Of a DNA stretch of 64,000 nucleotides, positions 11,109-21,140 are shown piece after piece (position 1 is the first letter of the stretch; each line of letters begins with the position of its first letter). The notes beneath the pieces were generated by a model. That model did no database searches. It was not told the DNA's origin and saw only the letters and a list, made by a program, of their open reading frames with translations. Location: positions 124,001 through 188,000 of the forward strand of contig NZ_MODW01000002.1 in assembly GCF_001866135.1 (NCBI RefSeq), given 5' to 3'. This stretch comes from Microbacterium sp. LCT-H2 (lineage in GTDB: Bacteria > Actinomycetota > Actinomycetes > Actinomycetales > Microbacteriaceae). A program made the position numbers and the translations under genes.

Positions 11109-12778
11109 CCGCACGCGCAACCGCACAGATCCCGCTGCTCAGCGTCCGTGACCTCACCGTCGCGTTCCGCACTCAGGAGGGGGAGAAGGAGGTCCTCCAC
11201 GGAGCGAGCTTCGACATCTTCCCGGGTGAGACCGTCGCCATCGTGGGCGAGTCCGGTTCGGGCAAGTCCACCACGGCGAGCGCCATCGTGAACCTCCTGC
11301 CCGGAACCGGTGTCGTCACCGGAGGATCGATCACTCTCGACGGCCGGGAGCTGACGAAACTCGGTCGCCGGGAGATGGAGGCCGTCCGCGGTCGCGAGAT
11401 CGGCTTCGTCCCGCAGGACCCGATGTCGAACCTCAACCCGGTGTGGAGCATCGGCTTCCAGGTGAAAGAGGCGATCCGTGCGAACGGGATCGCCCGGGGC
11501 CGCGAGGCCGTGAAGGCGCGGACGATCGAGGTGCTGAAGCAGGCCGGACTCGCCGATGCCGAACGGCGTCTGCACCAGTACCCGCATCAGTTCTCCGGCG
11601 GTATGCGCCAGCGGGCGCTGATCGGCATCGGCCTCGCGGCCGATCCGAAGCTCCTCATCGCGGATGAGCCGACCTCGGCGCTGGATGTCACGGTGCAGCG
11701 GGTCATCCTCGATCACATGGCGACGCTCACGCGTGACAAGGGCACCTCGGTGCTCCTCATCACGCACGACCTCGGCCTCGCGGCCGAGCGTGCGGAGAAG
11801 ATCATCGTGATGAGCAACGGCAACATCGTGGAGGCCGGGCCGAGCCGGCAGATCCTGGAGAACCCGCAGCATCCATATACCCAGCGACTGGTCGGGGCCG
11901 CACCGAGCGTCGCGTCGCAGCGCATCCAGGCGGTCGTGGAGGATCGGGGCATCGAGACGCTCGACGACCTCGCCGCCATCCCACCCACGGTGCGCGTCGC
12001 CGGACTCACCAAGGACTACAAGATCCGTCAGGGGAACTTCCGCAGCGAAGCCTTCCGGGCGGTCGACGACGTCTCCTTCGAGATCCCGCGGGGGAAGACG
12101 CTCGCGCTCGTCGGCGAGTCGGGGTCCGGCAAGTCGACCGTCGCGAAGATGGTCCTGAAGCTCGAGGAGCCCACCAGCGGCACCATCGAGATCGACGGCC
12201 AGGATGTGTCCCGCCTCTCGAACGCGCAGGCGTTCGGGTTGCGTCGCCGCATGCAGCCGGTGTTCCAGGACCCGTACGGATCGCTCGATCCGCTGCGCAA
12301 CATCGGGAACACGATCTCGGAGCCGCTGCAGATCCACGGAGTGGGCGACCGCGCCGCGCAGCGGGCGCGCGTCGAGGAGCTCCTCGACCAGGTGGCCCTG
12401 CCCCGTGCACTGGCCACCCGGTACCCGAACGAGCTGTCCGGCGGTCAGCGGCAGCGCGTCGCGATCGCTCGCGCGCTCGCCCTCAAGCCCGACATCGTCG
12501 TGCTCGACGAGGCGGTGTCGGCGCTCGACGTGCTCGTGCAGGACCAGATCCTGCAGCTGCTCGCCGAACTCCAGTCGGAGCTGAACCTCACCTACCTCTT
12601 CATCACGCACGACCTCGCGGTCGTCCGGGTCTCCAGCGACCTGGTCTGCGTGATGGAGAAGGGCAAGGTCGTCGAGCAGGGCACGGTCGACGAGATCTTC
12701 GCGAACCCGCAGCAGGAGTACACGGATCGTCTCCTCAAGGCGATCCCGGGGGCGTCGATCCCGCTCGGCGGCCGCTGA
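11105..12778 (+). CDS. Peptide ABC transporter ATPase, fused DppD-DppF
   Basis: A single 557-residue protein contains both ATPase halves of the importer. The N-terminal half (about 1-270) has Walker A GESGSGKST, signature FSGGMRQRALIGIGL and Walker B IADEPTSALD. The C-terminal half (about 295-557) has GESGSGKST, LSGGQRQRVAIARAL and VLDEAVSALD, where the usual DEP reads DEA. Each half ends with the peptide-transporter tail (HPYTQRLVGAAP, QEYTDRLLKAIP). The transporter at the start of the window keeps the two ATPases as separate genes, so the two systems are not recent duplicates of one another. The start is an ATGA overlap with the permease. Confidence 0.94.
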   Translation: MTARATAQIPLLSVRDLTVAFRTQEGEKEVLHGASFDIFPGETVAIVGESGSGKSTTASAIVNLLPGTGVVTGGSITLDGRELTKLGRREMEAVRGREIGFVPQDPMSNLNPVWSIGFQVKEAIRANGIARGREAVKARTIEVLKQAGLADAERRLHQYPHQFSGGMRQRALIGIGLAADPKLLIADEPTSALDVTVQRVILDHMATLTRDKGTSVLLITHDLGLAAERAEKIIVMSNGNIVEAGPSRQILENPQHPYTQRLVGAAPSVASQRIQAVVEDRGIETLDDLAAIPPTVRVAGLTKDYKIRQGNFRSEAFRAVDDVSFEIPRGKTLALVGESGSGKSTVAKMVLKLEEPTSGTIEIDGQDVSRLSNAQAFGLRRRMQPVFQDPYGSLDPLRNIGNTISEPLQIHGVGDRAAQRARVEELLDQVALPRALATRYPNELSGGQRQRVAIARALALKPDIVVLDEAVSALDVLVQDQILQLLAELQSELNLTYLFITHDLAVVRVSSDLVCVMEKGKVVEQGTVDEIFANPQQEYTDRLLKAIPGASIPLGGR

Positions 12779-12779
12779 G

Positions 12780-13346
12780 GTGGCATCTTCCGCACACCCC
12801 GAGGGCGCACGGACCTTCCGTGCGTCCTCGGGCACCGTCGTCTTCGTCCTCAGCATCCTGCTGGTGCTGTTCCTGCTCGGGGACACCGTCGTCAACGGCA
12901 GCATCGTGCAGGCGCTGCTCGTGGCGCCCTGGCTGCTGCTCGGTCTGTGGATCGTGTACGAGACGGCCTTCGTCTCCTTCGTCCGCGTGGATCAGGAGGG
13001 GGCCGTGGTGCAGAACCTGCTGCGTCGCACGACCTTCGGCTGGGCGCGTGTGCAGGACATCGACATGCGCTGGCAGCTCGAGTTCACGCTCGACGACGGT
13101 CGCACCCTGAGCTGCTGGGGCGGACCGGCCAAGGCGCGTCCGCCTCGTCACTCCCGTGATGACGACGCGGTGCCGAAGGTGCCGTCGGCGCTCCGGGTGC
13201 TCACCGGCATCCGCGATCTGTGGAGCACGGCGCCCGCGACGGCGGATGCGCCGATCCGACGCAGCTGGGACGGTCCGGCCCTCATCGCCCTCGCCGTCAT
13301 CGTGCTGTGGGCCGTCGCGGCGCTCGTCGTCGTCAACCTCGGCTGA
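12780..13346 (+). CDS. Small membrane protein with PH-like domain
   Basis: The product has 188 residues with two hydrophobic segments near residues 20-55, a soluble middle, and a third hydrophobic segment at the C-terminus (about 165-187). The middle part (FVRVDQEGAVVQNLLRR, W-rich, DDGRTLSCWG) resembles the bacterial PH domain found in actinobacterial low-molecular-weight antigen-6-type proteins. The GTG start lies one base after the stop of the fused ATPase, so it is probably translated from the same message. No enzymatic motif is visible and its role is unknown. Confidence 0.7.
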   Translation: MASSAHPEGARTFRASSGTVVFVLSILLVLFLLGDTVVNGSIVQALLVAPWLLLGLWIVYETAFVSFVRVDQEGAVVQNLLRRTTFGWARVQDIDMRWQLEFTLDDGRTLSCWGGPAKARPPRHSRDDDAVPKVPSALRVLTGIRDLWSTAPATADAPIRRSWDGPALIALAVIVLWAVAALVVVNLG

Positions 13347-13360
13347 GCGCGCCTCAGCCG
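13340..13360. terminator. Hairpin between convergent genes
   Basis: CGGCTGAG (13340-13347) pairs with CTCAGCCG (13353-13360) around a 5-base loop. It overlaps both stop codons and can serve transcripts from either side. Confidence 0.55.
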
Positions 13361-14187
13361 GGGAGACCGAACAGGCCGGGCCAGGTCGCCGCGGCCCAGG
13401 GGTAGCCGACGAACGCCGCCGCATCGATGAGGAAGTGCGCCACCAGGAACGGCAGCAGTCGACCGGTGCGGTGGTAGAGCCACCCGAAGAGCAGTCCCAT
13501 CGCGAGGTTGCCGATGAAGGCGCCGGGCCCCTGATAGAGGTGGTACGTCGCACGGAGCACCGAGGTCGAGACGATGATCGTCCACGGCGACCACCCGAGC
13601 TGCCGCAGGCGGGCGAACAGGTACCCGAGCACGACGAACTCCTCCTGGAGCGATGCGCGGGCGGCGGCGAGCAAGAGGATCGGCACGGTCCACCAGTGCG
13701 CGTCCAGACCGGCGGGGTTCACGGCCACGAACAGTCCGAGCGCCCGGCCGCCGAGGTAGAGCGCCAGTCCCGGCACGCCGATCGCGAGGACGAGGAGCAC
13801 GCCCCGGCCGATGTCGCCGCCCACGCGAGTGCCGTCGAGGCCGAGGCGCTCCAGGTGCGGGCGACGGCGCTGCCACAGCAGGAAGCACACGAGGAGCACC
13901 GGCACCAGGGCGAAGCCGATGGACAGCACCTGATAGATGAGGTCGAACACCTCCCGGTCGCTGCGGGAGGGGTTGAGGGTGGCGGTCTGATCTGCGAGGG
14001 GCGTGTCGTCGGTGAGCCGATAGGCGAGCTGCACGATCGCGTAGACCGCGGACTGACCCAAGCCCAGGGCGAGCACGATGGCGATCTCCCACCACAGGCG
14101 CGCTCGACCCTCACGCGGTTCGTCGCGCCGGGTGGGCGCGGTCGACGGCGTCTGCGGCGCCGGGGGAGTCGGGTCGGGGAGGGTCAC
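13354..14187 (-). CDS. CPBP-family intramembrane metalloprotease (CAAX protease-like)
   Basis: This is a membrane protein of the CPBP/Abi family, predicted to cleave substrates inside the membrane or in immunity and secretion roles; the substrate is unknown. I choose the GTG at 14187 (277 residues, VTLPDPTPP) because a -10-like TACCAT lies exactly 6 bases upstream; a longer frame would run across the typA promoter. About eight hydrophobic segments are present. Motif 1 is QEEFVVLGYLFARL and motif 3 is the FLVAHFLID segment with the H and D of the family. The N-terminal 30 residues are Pro/Thr-rich. Confidence 0.85.
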   Translation of the reverse strand: MTLPDPTPPAPQTPSTAPTRRDEPREGRARLWWEIAIVLALGLGQSAVYAIVQLAYRLTDDTPLADQTATLNPSRSDREVFDLIYQVLSIGFALVPVLLVCFLLWQRRRPHLERLGLDGTRVGGDIGRGVLLVLAIGVPGLALYLGGRALGLFVAVNPAGLDAHWWTVPILLLAAARASLQEEFVVLGYLFARLRQLGWSPWTIIVSTSVLRATYHLYQGPGAFIGNLAMGLLFGWLYHRTGRLLPFLVAHFLIDAAAFVGYPWAAATWPGLFGLPG

Positions 14188-14193
14188 GGGACG

Positions 14194-14199
14194 ATGGTA
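14194..14199 (-). promoter_or_regulatory. -10 box of a leaderless CPBP protease transcript
   Basis: On the minus strand TACCAT is followed by six bases and then the GTG start. This spacing recurs at many genes here and predicts an mRNA starting at the start codon. Confidence 0.55.
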
Positions 14200-14234
14200 C
14201 GACGTGCGTTCAGGAACCCGATCCGCGCGTACGT

Positions 14235-14240
14235 TATCCT
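14235..14240 (+). promoter_or_regulatory. Candidate -10 box of typA
   Basis: TATCCT would start transcription near 14247 and give a 42-base leader ending in the GAGGA ribosome site (14276-14280) of typA. No clear -35 box is seen. Confidence 0.45.
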
Positions 14241-14288
14241 GGAACGTCGGCTTCCCGGCGCAACCCCACACTCTTTGAGGACCCTTGT

Positions 14289-16202
<1,914 letters not shown>

Positions 16203-16218
16203 TCGCACCGCACTCCTT

Positions 16219-16264
16219 GAGAGAGGGCCCCACGCCGCCGCCCGGCCGCGTGGGGCCCTCTCTC
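16219..16264 (+). terminator. Terminator after typA
   Basis: GAGAGAGGGCCCCACG (16219-16234) pairs perfectly with CGTGGGGCCCTCTCTC (16249-16264): a 16-bp stem with a 14-base loop. No T-run follows. Confidence 0.85.
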
Positions 16265-16322
16265 ATGAAAATCCCAGGTGAGGGCTAGTTTTCGCTCAGG
16301 TTGATGACGCAGACTCGTTGAC

Positions 16323-17273
16323 TTGCGCCCGGGGCGAGCTCCCGATGAGTCCCCGATATGGGCGTACGACGACCCGAAAGTCAAAGCCTTGCTTCAGAAG
16401 ACCCGTGCGCTTCGGCGCGCCTCCGACGCGGCAGCCGCTCGCGCCACCGTCACCCGTACCCCCCTGATCGCCCTCGGCGCCGCCACGGCCGCGCTCGTCG
16501 GCATCACCCTCAGCGTGGGCCTCGCCTCCGCCCCGGCGGCCGGAGCAGAGCGCTCCGACGCCACCGCCGCCGTCACGAGCCACGACCTCGGCGCCGAGCC
16601 CCTCGCCCGCATCGCCGATCAGGCCGTCATGACGGTCGCGAACGCGACCGATGCGGTCGCCGCGGCGAAGAGCCTGACCGCGGAGGTCACCGAGTCGGGC
16701 CTCGACGTGGGCGCGGCGGCGTCCGTGGACACCACCGCTCTCGAGGACGACCTGGAGACCCTCGCCGACCGATCCACCCTCCCGCTGGTCCTCATCACGG
16801 TGACGGCCGAGCAGGCCGAAGCCGAGACCGAGAAGGTCGTGACGGCCACCGCAGACCTCCAGGCGGCCTTCACGGCCGCGCAGGAGAAGAAGGCGGCGGA
16901 GGATGCTGCCCGCGTCGCCGAGGAGAAGGCGGCGGCCGCAGCAGCCGCGCTCGCCTCCGCGAACACGCCGGACGGCGCTCGGGCCACCGCACAGCAGATG
17001 ATGGCGGACCGCTACGGCTGGGGCGGCGACCAGTTCTCCTGCCTGAACTCGCTGTGGAACAAGGAGTCCGGCTGGAACTACCAGGCGTACAACAACGACG
17101 GGGGAGCGACCGGCATCCCGCAGGCGCTGCCCGGCAGCAAGATGGCCTCGGCGGGCGCCGACTGGCAGACGAACGCCGCCACCCAGATCGCCTGGGGCCT
17201 GCAGTACATCGCCGACGCCTACGGCACCCCGTGCACGGCCTGGGGGCACTCCCAGGCCATGAACTGGTACTGA
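16323..17273 (+). CDS. Secreted or membrane-anchored transglycosylase-like protein with coiled coil
   Basis: The C-terminal 95 residues form a lytic-transglycosylase-like domain: the QMMADRYGWGGDQFSC segment, then LWNKESGWN with the likely catalytic Glu, and a closing AWGLQYIADAYGTPC region with two cysteines. Upstream is a hydrophobic segment near residues 46-72 ending AGAE, which could be a signal anchor. An Ala/Glu-rich coiled coil covers about 165-220. It should act on peptidoglycan outside the cell. The start is uncertain: the TTG at 16323 gives 316 residues, while a TTG at 16389 gives 294; neither has a good ribosome site. A TAGTTT -10-like box lies at 16286-16291. Confidence 0.8.
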   Translation: MRPGRAPDESPIWAYDDPKVKALLQKTRALRRASDAAAARATVTRTPLIALGAATAALVGITLSVGLASAPAAGAERSDATAAVTSHDLGAEPLARIADQAVMTVANATDAVAAAKSLTAEVTESGLDVGAAASVDTTALEDDLETLADRSTLPLVLITVTAEQAEAETEKVVTATADLQAAFTAAQEKKAAEDAARVAEEKAAAAAAALASANTPDGARATAQQMMADRYGWGGDQFSCLNSLWNKESGWNYQAYNNDGGATGIPQALPGSKMASAGADWQTNAATQIAWGLQYIADAYGTPCTAWGHSQAMNWY

Positions 17274-17310
17274 GCCGAAGAGCCATCCGCCGACCCGGCC
17301 TCTTGTGGGC

Positions 17311-17348
17311 GAACCGGCCCCTTGTGCGCGAACGCAAGGGGCCGGTTC
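17311..17348. terminator. Bidirectional terminator between convergent genes
   Basis: GAACCGGCCCCTTG (17311-17324) pairs perfectly with CAAGGGGCCGGTTC (17335-17348). Further partial copies of the CTTGTGnGCGAAC/GCAAGGGGCCG words lie on both sides (17300-17365), so the hairpin sits in a small cluster of related repeats. Confidence 0.75.
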
Positions 17349-17380
17349 GGTCGCAAGGGGCCGGGCCGGGGGAGTGATCC

Positions 17381-17929
17381 TCAGCGGAGCTCGGAGATGA
17401 GCACGGCGCTCGTCCCGGGCGCGATGGCCTCGAACACGTGGGCCGCGTCGCCGGCATACGTCAGGTAGTCGCCCGGGTTCAGCACCACGGCATCCTCGGG
17501 CGGGCCGACCCGCGCCTGTCCGGCGATGAGGATCACGTGCTCGATCGTGCCCGCATGGTGGGGGTCCGAGCGCCGGGGGTCGCCGGGCTCCGCCTGGATG
17601 AGGTACACGTCGCGCCGGGCGCCCGGAGGGCTCGCCGAGAGGAGGGTGGCGCTGTAGGCGGCGGCAGAGGAGGGCACGCCCGCGAGGTCATCGGCGCGGA
17701 TGAGGGTGGGGGAGTTGGCCTGCTGGTCGACGAGCACCGCGAAGGGCACGCCGAGTGCGACGCCCAGCGCCCACAGCGTCTCGACGCTCGGGTTGCCGGC
17801 ACCGCTCTCGAGCTGGGAGACCGTCGCCTTGGAGATGCCGGCCCGCCGGGCGAGCTCGGAGACGGACAGGTTCGCCGCCTCGCGCTCGCGGCGGAGCGTG
17901 CGGGCGATGCGGGTGCGGAGATCGTCCAT
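17381..17929 (-). CDS. XRE-family regulator with C-terminal cupin domain
   Basis: The 182-residue protein starts MDDLRTRIARTLRRE. The helix-turn-helix occupies about residues 20-52 (SVSELARRAGISKATVSQLE), and a cupin effector-binding domain covers about 105-180 (GTIEHVILIAGQARV, LNPGDYLTYAGDAAHVF). This HTH plus cupin layout is the one often paired with AzlCD exporters. It is transcribed away from azlC, with an AACGATCGTT palindrome between the two starts, so it probably controls azlCD and itself. The ligand is probably an amino acid or derivative, by inference from the neighbours. Confidence 0.88.
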   Translation of the reverse strand: MDDLRTRIARTLRREREAANLSVSELARRAGISKATVSQLESGAGNPSVETLWALGVALGVPFAVLVDQQANSPTLIRADDLAGVPSSAAAYSATLLSASPPGARRDVYLIQAEPGDPRRSDPHHAGTIEHVILIAGQARVGPPEDAVVLNPGDYLTYAGDAAHVFEAIAPGTSAVLISELR

Positions 17930-17944
17930 GCGTTCATCATGGCA

Positions 17945-17989
17945 AACGATCGTTCGCTTGACTATGCATCCGGGCATGTTCAGAATGAT
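17945..17989 (+). promoter_or_regulatory. azlC promoter with candidate operator palindrome
   Basis: A perfect 10-bp palindrome AACGATCGTT (17945-17954) lies just before a -35 box TTGACT (17958-17963). CAGAAT (17981-17986) follows after 17 bases as the -10; AATGAT (17984-17989) is an alternative lying exactly 6 bases before the GTG at 17996. This is the best -35/-10 pair in the window. The palindrome is the likely site for the divergent cupin regulator. Confidence 0.6.
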
Positions 17990-17995
17990 GATCGT

Positions 17996-18736
17996 GTGTT
18001 CAGCGAAGCGAACGGGTGGCGGTCGATGACCGCTGAACGTGAGGTGTGGCGCGAGGCCCTCGGCGTCGTGCTCGCCACGAGCGCCTATGGCATCTCCTTC
18101 GGTGCGCTCGCCGTGGCCGCGGGCCTCGACGTGTGGCAGGCGTGCGTGCTCAGCCTCCTCATGTTCACCGGCGGGTCCCAGTTCGCCTTCGTGGGCGTCT
18201 TCGCCGCCGGCGGACTGGCCGCCCTGCCGTCGGCGATCGCGTCCGCCGCCCTGCTCGGGGTGCGCAACGTCGCCTACGGGATGCGCATGTCGCCGGTCGT
18301 CGGCGGGGGACCGGCACGACGAGCGCTCGCCGCGCACTTCACGATCGACGAATCCACCGCGGTGGCTATCGCGCAGGACGATCCGCGCCTGCGCCGGGTG
18401 GGCTTCTGGGTCACGGGGGTCGGTATCTTCGTCGGCTGGAACCTCACCACGCTCGTCGGCGCGCTGGTCGGCGACGTGCTCGGCGACCCGAAGGCCTGGG
18501 GGCTGGACGCCGCGGCGGCCGCGGCGTTCCTCGCCCTGCTGTGGCCGCGACTGCGCCGGCGGCAGGCGGTCGCCGTCGGCATCGCGGCGGCCGTGATCGC
18601 GGCCGCCCTCACCCCGTTCCTCCTGCCCGGACTCCCCGTGCTCGTCGCCGCTCTCGTCGCTATCGTCGTCGGGTGGTTCAACTGGCTGGAGACACCGCGA
18701 GCCGCAGAGGTCGTCGACGGGGAGGCCGGCGCATGA
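17996..18736 (+). CDS. azlC: AzlC-family branched-chain amino acid exporter, large subunit
   Basis: AzlC with AzlD forms an exporter for branched-chain amino acids, analogues or other small organic compounds. The product has about seven hydrophobic segments and the family signature YGISFGALAVAAGL, the FTGGSQFAFVG loop and LLGVRNVAYGM. The GTG at 17996 (246 residues) fits a leaderless message from the promoter just upstream. An ATG at 18026 (236 residues) with a weak GGTGG site is the alternative. The next gene overlaps by 4 bp. Confidence 0.88.
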   Translation: MFSEANGWRSMTAEREVWREALGVVLATSAYGISFGALAVAAGLDVWQACVLSLLMFTGGSQFAFVGVFAAGGLAALPSAIASAALLGVRNVAYGMRMSPVVGGGPARRALAAHFTIDESTAVAIAQDDPRLRRVGFWVTGVGIFVGWNLTTLVGALVGDVLGDPKAWGLDAAAAAAFLALLWPRLRRRQAVAVGIAAAVIAAALTPFLLPGLPVLVAALVAIVVGWFNWLETPRAAEVVDGEAGA

Positions 18737-19047
18737 GTCTCTGGAGCGCCATCCTCCTCGCCGCCCTGATCTGCCTCGCCCTGAAGGCCGTGGGCTATCT
18801 CGTGCCGCCGAAGGTGCTCGAGGCGCCCCGGCCCGCCCGCATCTCCGATCTCCTCACCGTCGCGCTGCTCGCCGCCCTCGTCGCGGTGCAGTCCCTCGGC
18901 GACGGGCAGGCCATCACCGTCGATGCGCGTGTCCCCGCCCTGCTCGTCGCGGCGGGACTCCTCTGGCTGCGGCAGTCATTCCTCGTGGTGGTGGCGTCCG
19001 CCGCCCTCGTCGCCGCGCTGCTGCGGCTGTGGGGTCTCGCCGCCTGA
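18733..19047 (+). CDS. azlD: AzlD-family exporter small subunit
   Basis: Small (104 residues), very hydrophobic partner of AzlC, with three to four membrane segments and the typical YLVPPKVLE and ARVPALLVAAGLLWLRQS elements. It starts at an ATGA overlap with azlC. The two products should form one export complex in the cell membrane. Confidence 0.9.
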   Translation: MSLWSAILLAALICLALKAVGYLVPPKVLEAPRPARISDLLTVALLAALVAVQSLGDGQAITVDARVPALLVAAGLLWLRQSFLVVVASAALVAALLRLWGLAA

Positions 19048-19075
19048 CGCGTCGATTCGCCGGACTCCGCCCGGG

Positions 19076-19081
19076 TAGGAT
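19076..19081 (+). promoter_or_regulatory. -10 box of a leaderless transcript
   Basis: TAGGAT ends exactly 6 bases before the GTG at 19088. The bases between are nearly all G and touch the start codon, so they cannot work as a normal ribosome site. Confidence 0.55.
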
Positions 19082-19087
19082 CGGGGG

Positions 19088-19498
19088 GTGCGCGGGAAGT
19101 GGTTGTCGAGGGTGCTGTCCTGGGTGGCCGCTGCCCTGGTGGGCGGGGTCTACGGAGTGGCCGGAACCATCGCGCACAGCGTCCTGTGGGGCCCGATCCC
19201 GATCGGCCTGATCGTCGCCGCGATCGCGTGCGCCGCGATCCTCATCGCGGTGCGGGCGCTCACCCATGACCGGGGCGCCGCGGTCGCCGCCGGACTCGGG
19301 ATGCTGGGCATGATCGTGCTCATCTCGGGCGTCGGTCCCGGTGGCTCGGTCGTCGTGCAGGAAACCCTCGCCGGGCGCATCTGGACGTATCTCGCCGCCG
19401 GCATCGTGCTGCTCGTCATCGCGTGGCCGTCGTTCTCCCGGCAGCCGGTCCGCCCCGCCACGCCGTCCTCGGAGGAACCCGAGGTCCACGGGTCGTAG
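19088..19498 (+). CDS. Four-segment membrane protein, DUF6113-like
   Basis: The 136-residue product has four hydrophobic segments (about 8-28, 38-56, 65-85, 98-118) and a short polar C-terminal tail. It resembles the small membrane proteins annotated DUF6113 in Microbacteriaceae, an assignment I make from general layout only. No catalytic or binding motif is visible. It lies directly before fdxA but has its own likely promoter, as does fdxA. Confidence 0.65.
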   Translation: MRGKWLSRVLSWVAAALVGGVYGVAGTIAHSVLWGPIPIGLIVAAIACAAILIAVRALTHDRGAAVAAGLGMLGMIVLISGVGPGGSVVVQETLAGRIWTYLAAGIVLLVIAWPSFSRQPVRPATPSSEEPEVHGS

Positions 19499-19501
19499 AC
19501 T
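19496..19501 (+). promoter_or_regulatory. -10 box of leaderless fdxA transcript
   Basis: TAGACT overlaps the stop codon of the previous gene and ends 6 bases before the GTG start of fdxA. Confidence 0.55.
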
Positions 19502-19507
19502 GAGGGG

Positions 19508-19828
19508 GTGACGTATGTGATCGCCCTCCCGTGCGTCGATGTCAAGGATCGCGCCTGCATCGACGAGTGCCCCGTTGACTGCATCTACGAGGGCGAACGG
19601 TCGCTCTACATCCACCCCGACGAGTGCGTGGATTGCGGAGCGTGCGAGCCGGTGTGCCCCGTCGAGGCGATCTACTACGAGGACGATCTGCCCGACGAGT
19701 GGCAGGACTACTACAAGGCCAACGTCGAGTTCTTCGACGAGATCGGCTCGCCCGGCGGCGCCGCCAAGGTCGGCGTCTACCCGTTCGACCACCCGATCAT
19801 CGCCGCGCTCCCGCCGCAGGGCGAGTAG
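19508..19828 (+). CDS. fdxA: Seven-iron ferredoxin
   Basis: Soluble electron carrier with one [3Fe-4S] and one [4Fe-4S] cluster. The 106-residue sequence starts [20 protein letters not shown] and carries the cysteine sets CIDECPVDC and [11 protein letters not shown], followed by the long acidic C-terminal tail of the actinobacterial FdxA/FdxC type. It probably serves redox enzymes such as ferredoxin-dependent oxidoreductases or P450s; none is in the window. From memory, the fdx-dapC pair is also adjacent in mycobacteria. Confidence 0.95.
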   Translation: MTYVIALPCVDVKDRACIDECPVDCIYEGERSLYIHPDECVDCGACEPVCPVEAIYYEDDLPDEWQDYYKANVEFFDEIGSPGGAAKVGVYPFDHPIIAALPPQGE

Positions 19829-19837
19829 GCCCGCTCC

Positions 19838-20950
19838 GTGAGCGTCCGCGACCTCGCCGACTACCCGTGGGACGCCGTGGTCCCGTATCGTGAGCGCGCC
19901 GCCCGGCATCCGGGCGGACTCGTCGATCTCTCCGTCGGCTCGCCGGTCGATCCCACGCCGGAGATCATCCGTCAGGCCCTCGCCGCAGCGACCGACGCCC
20001 ACGCCTATCCGCAGACCGTCGGCACCCCCGCGCTCCGGGAGGCGATCGTCGACTGGTACGCCCGCCGCCGTGGCGTCCCGGACCTCCGGGTCGACAACGT
20101 GCTGCCGACGATCGGCTCCAAGGAGCTCGTCGCGCTGCTGCCCACGCTGCTGGGGCTCGGCGCCGGAGACATCGTGGTCCACCCCCGCGTCGCCTACCCG
20201 ACGTACGACGTCGGCGCGCGGGTCGCGGGAGCGACGCCTGTCGCGGCCGACGACCCGACGGAATGGCCGGAGGGGGCGCGGCTCATCTGGATCAACAGCC
20301 CGGGCAACCCGGACGGTCGCACGTGGACCGTCGAGGAGCTCTCCGCGGCCGTGCAGCGGGCGCGTGAGCTGGGGGCCGTGCTGGCGAGCGACGAGTGCTA
20401 CGCCGAACTGGGATGGGACGGTCCGTGGGCCGAGGAGCCCATCCCGTCGGTGCTCGACCCCCGGGTGACCGGCGGCACGCGGGCGAACCTCCTCAGCGTC
20501 TACTCTCTGAGCAAGCAGTCCAACCTCGCCGGCTACCGGGCGGCCTTCGTCGCCGGCTGCGCCCGCGTGGTCGGCGAACTCCTCACCGCACGCAAGCACC
20601 TCGGCCTCATGCCGCCCGCGCCCGTCCAGCGGGCGATGGCCGTCGCCCTCGGGGACGAGGCTCACGTGGGGGCGCAGAAGGAGCTCTACCGTGAGCGGCG
20701 GGCGCTGCTGCTTCCCGCCGTCGAGGACGCCGGCTTCCGCATCGACGGCTCGCAGGCCGGGCTCTACCTCTGGGCGACCGAGGGGCGCGACGCCTGGGAG
20801 TCGATGGCGCGTCTCGCGGACCTCGGGATCCTCGCGGGCCCCGGGCACTTCTACGGCGCCTCGTCGCCTGAGCACGTGCGGCTGTCGCTGACGGCGCCGA
20901 GCGACCGCGTAGCCGAGGCGGCTCGGCGCCTGCGCGACGCGGTTCTGTAG
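19838..20950 (+). CDS. dapC: Succinyldiaminopimelate transaminase
   Basis: PLP-dependent class I/II aminotransferase that makes N-succinyl-LL-2,6-diaminopimelate in the lysine and cell-wall pathway. The 370-residue length is typical. It has the PLP lysine K226 in SLSKQSNLAGYR, SPGNPDGRTW for substrate and PLP contacts, and the N-terminal YPWDAVVPYRERAA that marks the actinobacterial DapC group. The GTG start lies 9 bp after the stop of fdxA. The other succinyl-branch genes dapD and dapE lie 3-5 kb downstream. Confidence 0.92.
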   Translation: MSVRDLADYPWDAVVPYRERAARHPGGLVDLSVGSPVDPTPEIIRQALAAATDAHAYPQTVGTPALREAIVDWYARRRGVPDLRVDNVLPTIGSKELVALLPTLLGLGAGDIVVHPRVAYPTYDVGARVAGATPVAADDPTEWPEGARLIWINSPGNPDGRTWTVEELSAAVQRARELGAVLASDECYAELGWDGPWAEEPIPSVLDPRVTGGTRANLLSVYSLSKQSNLAGYRAAFVAGCARVVGELLTARKHLGLMPPAPVQRAMAVALGDEAHVGAQKELYRERRALLLPAVEDAGFRIDGSQAGLYLWATEGRDAWESMARLADLGILAGPGHFYGASSPEHVRLSLTAPSDRVAEAARRLRDAVL

Positions 20951-21140
20951 GAACCCTCCCTGTTGCGCCGATCTCTTTGGCCGTTGTCACAGTAGGCCTG
21001 CGCGACGACTAGGCTGTAAAGGCGATTCGGTCGGCACCCGGCCAGGCGCTCGGCGCCCGAGAGATCGCCAGTTCCGGCTTGATCAAGAACTTGCTGACGC
21101 CCGCGACGCCGGGGCGATCAGACAGAAGGAGGAGGTCCGC
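20951..21140 (+). other. Leader and promoter region of the citrate synthase gene
   Basis: This 190-bp gap has TTGTCA (20984-20989) and TAGGCT (21010-21015) as possible promoter parts, but 20 bases apart, so the assignment is weak. AAGGAGGAGG at 21126-21135 is a very strong ribosome site for the GTG at 21141. No small gene is visible. Confidence 0.4.
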
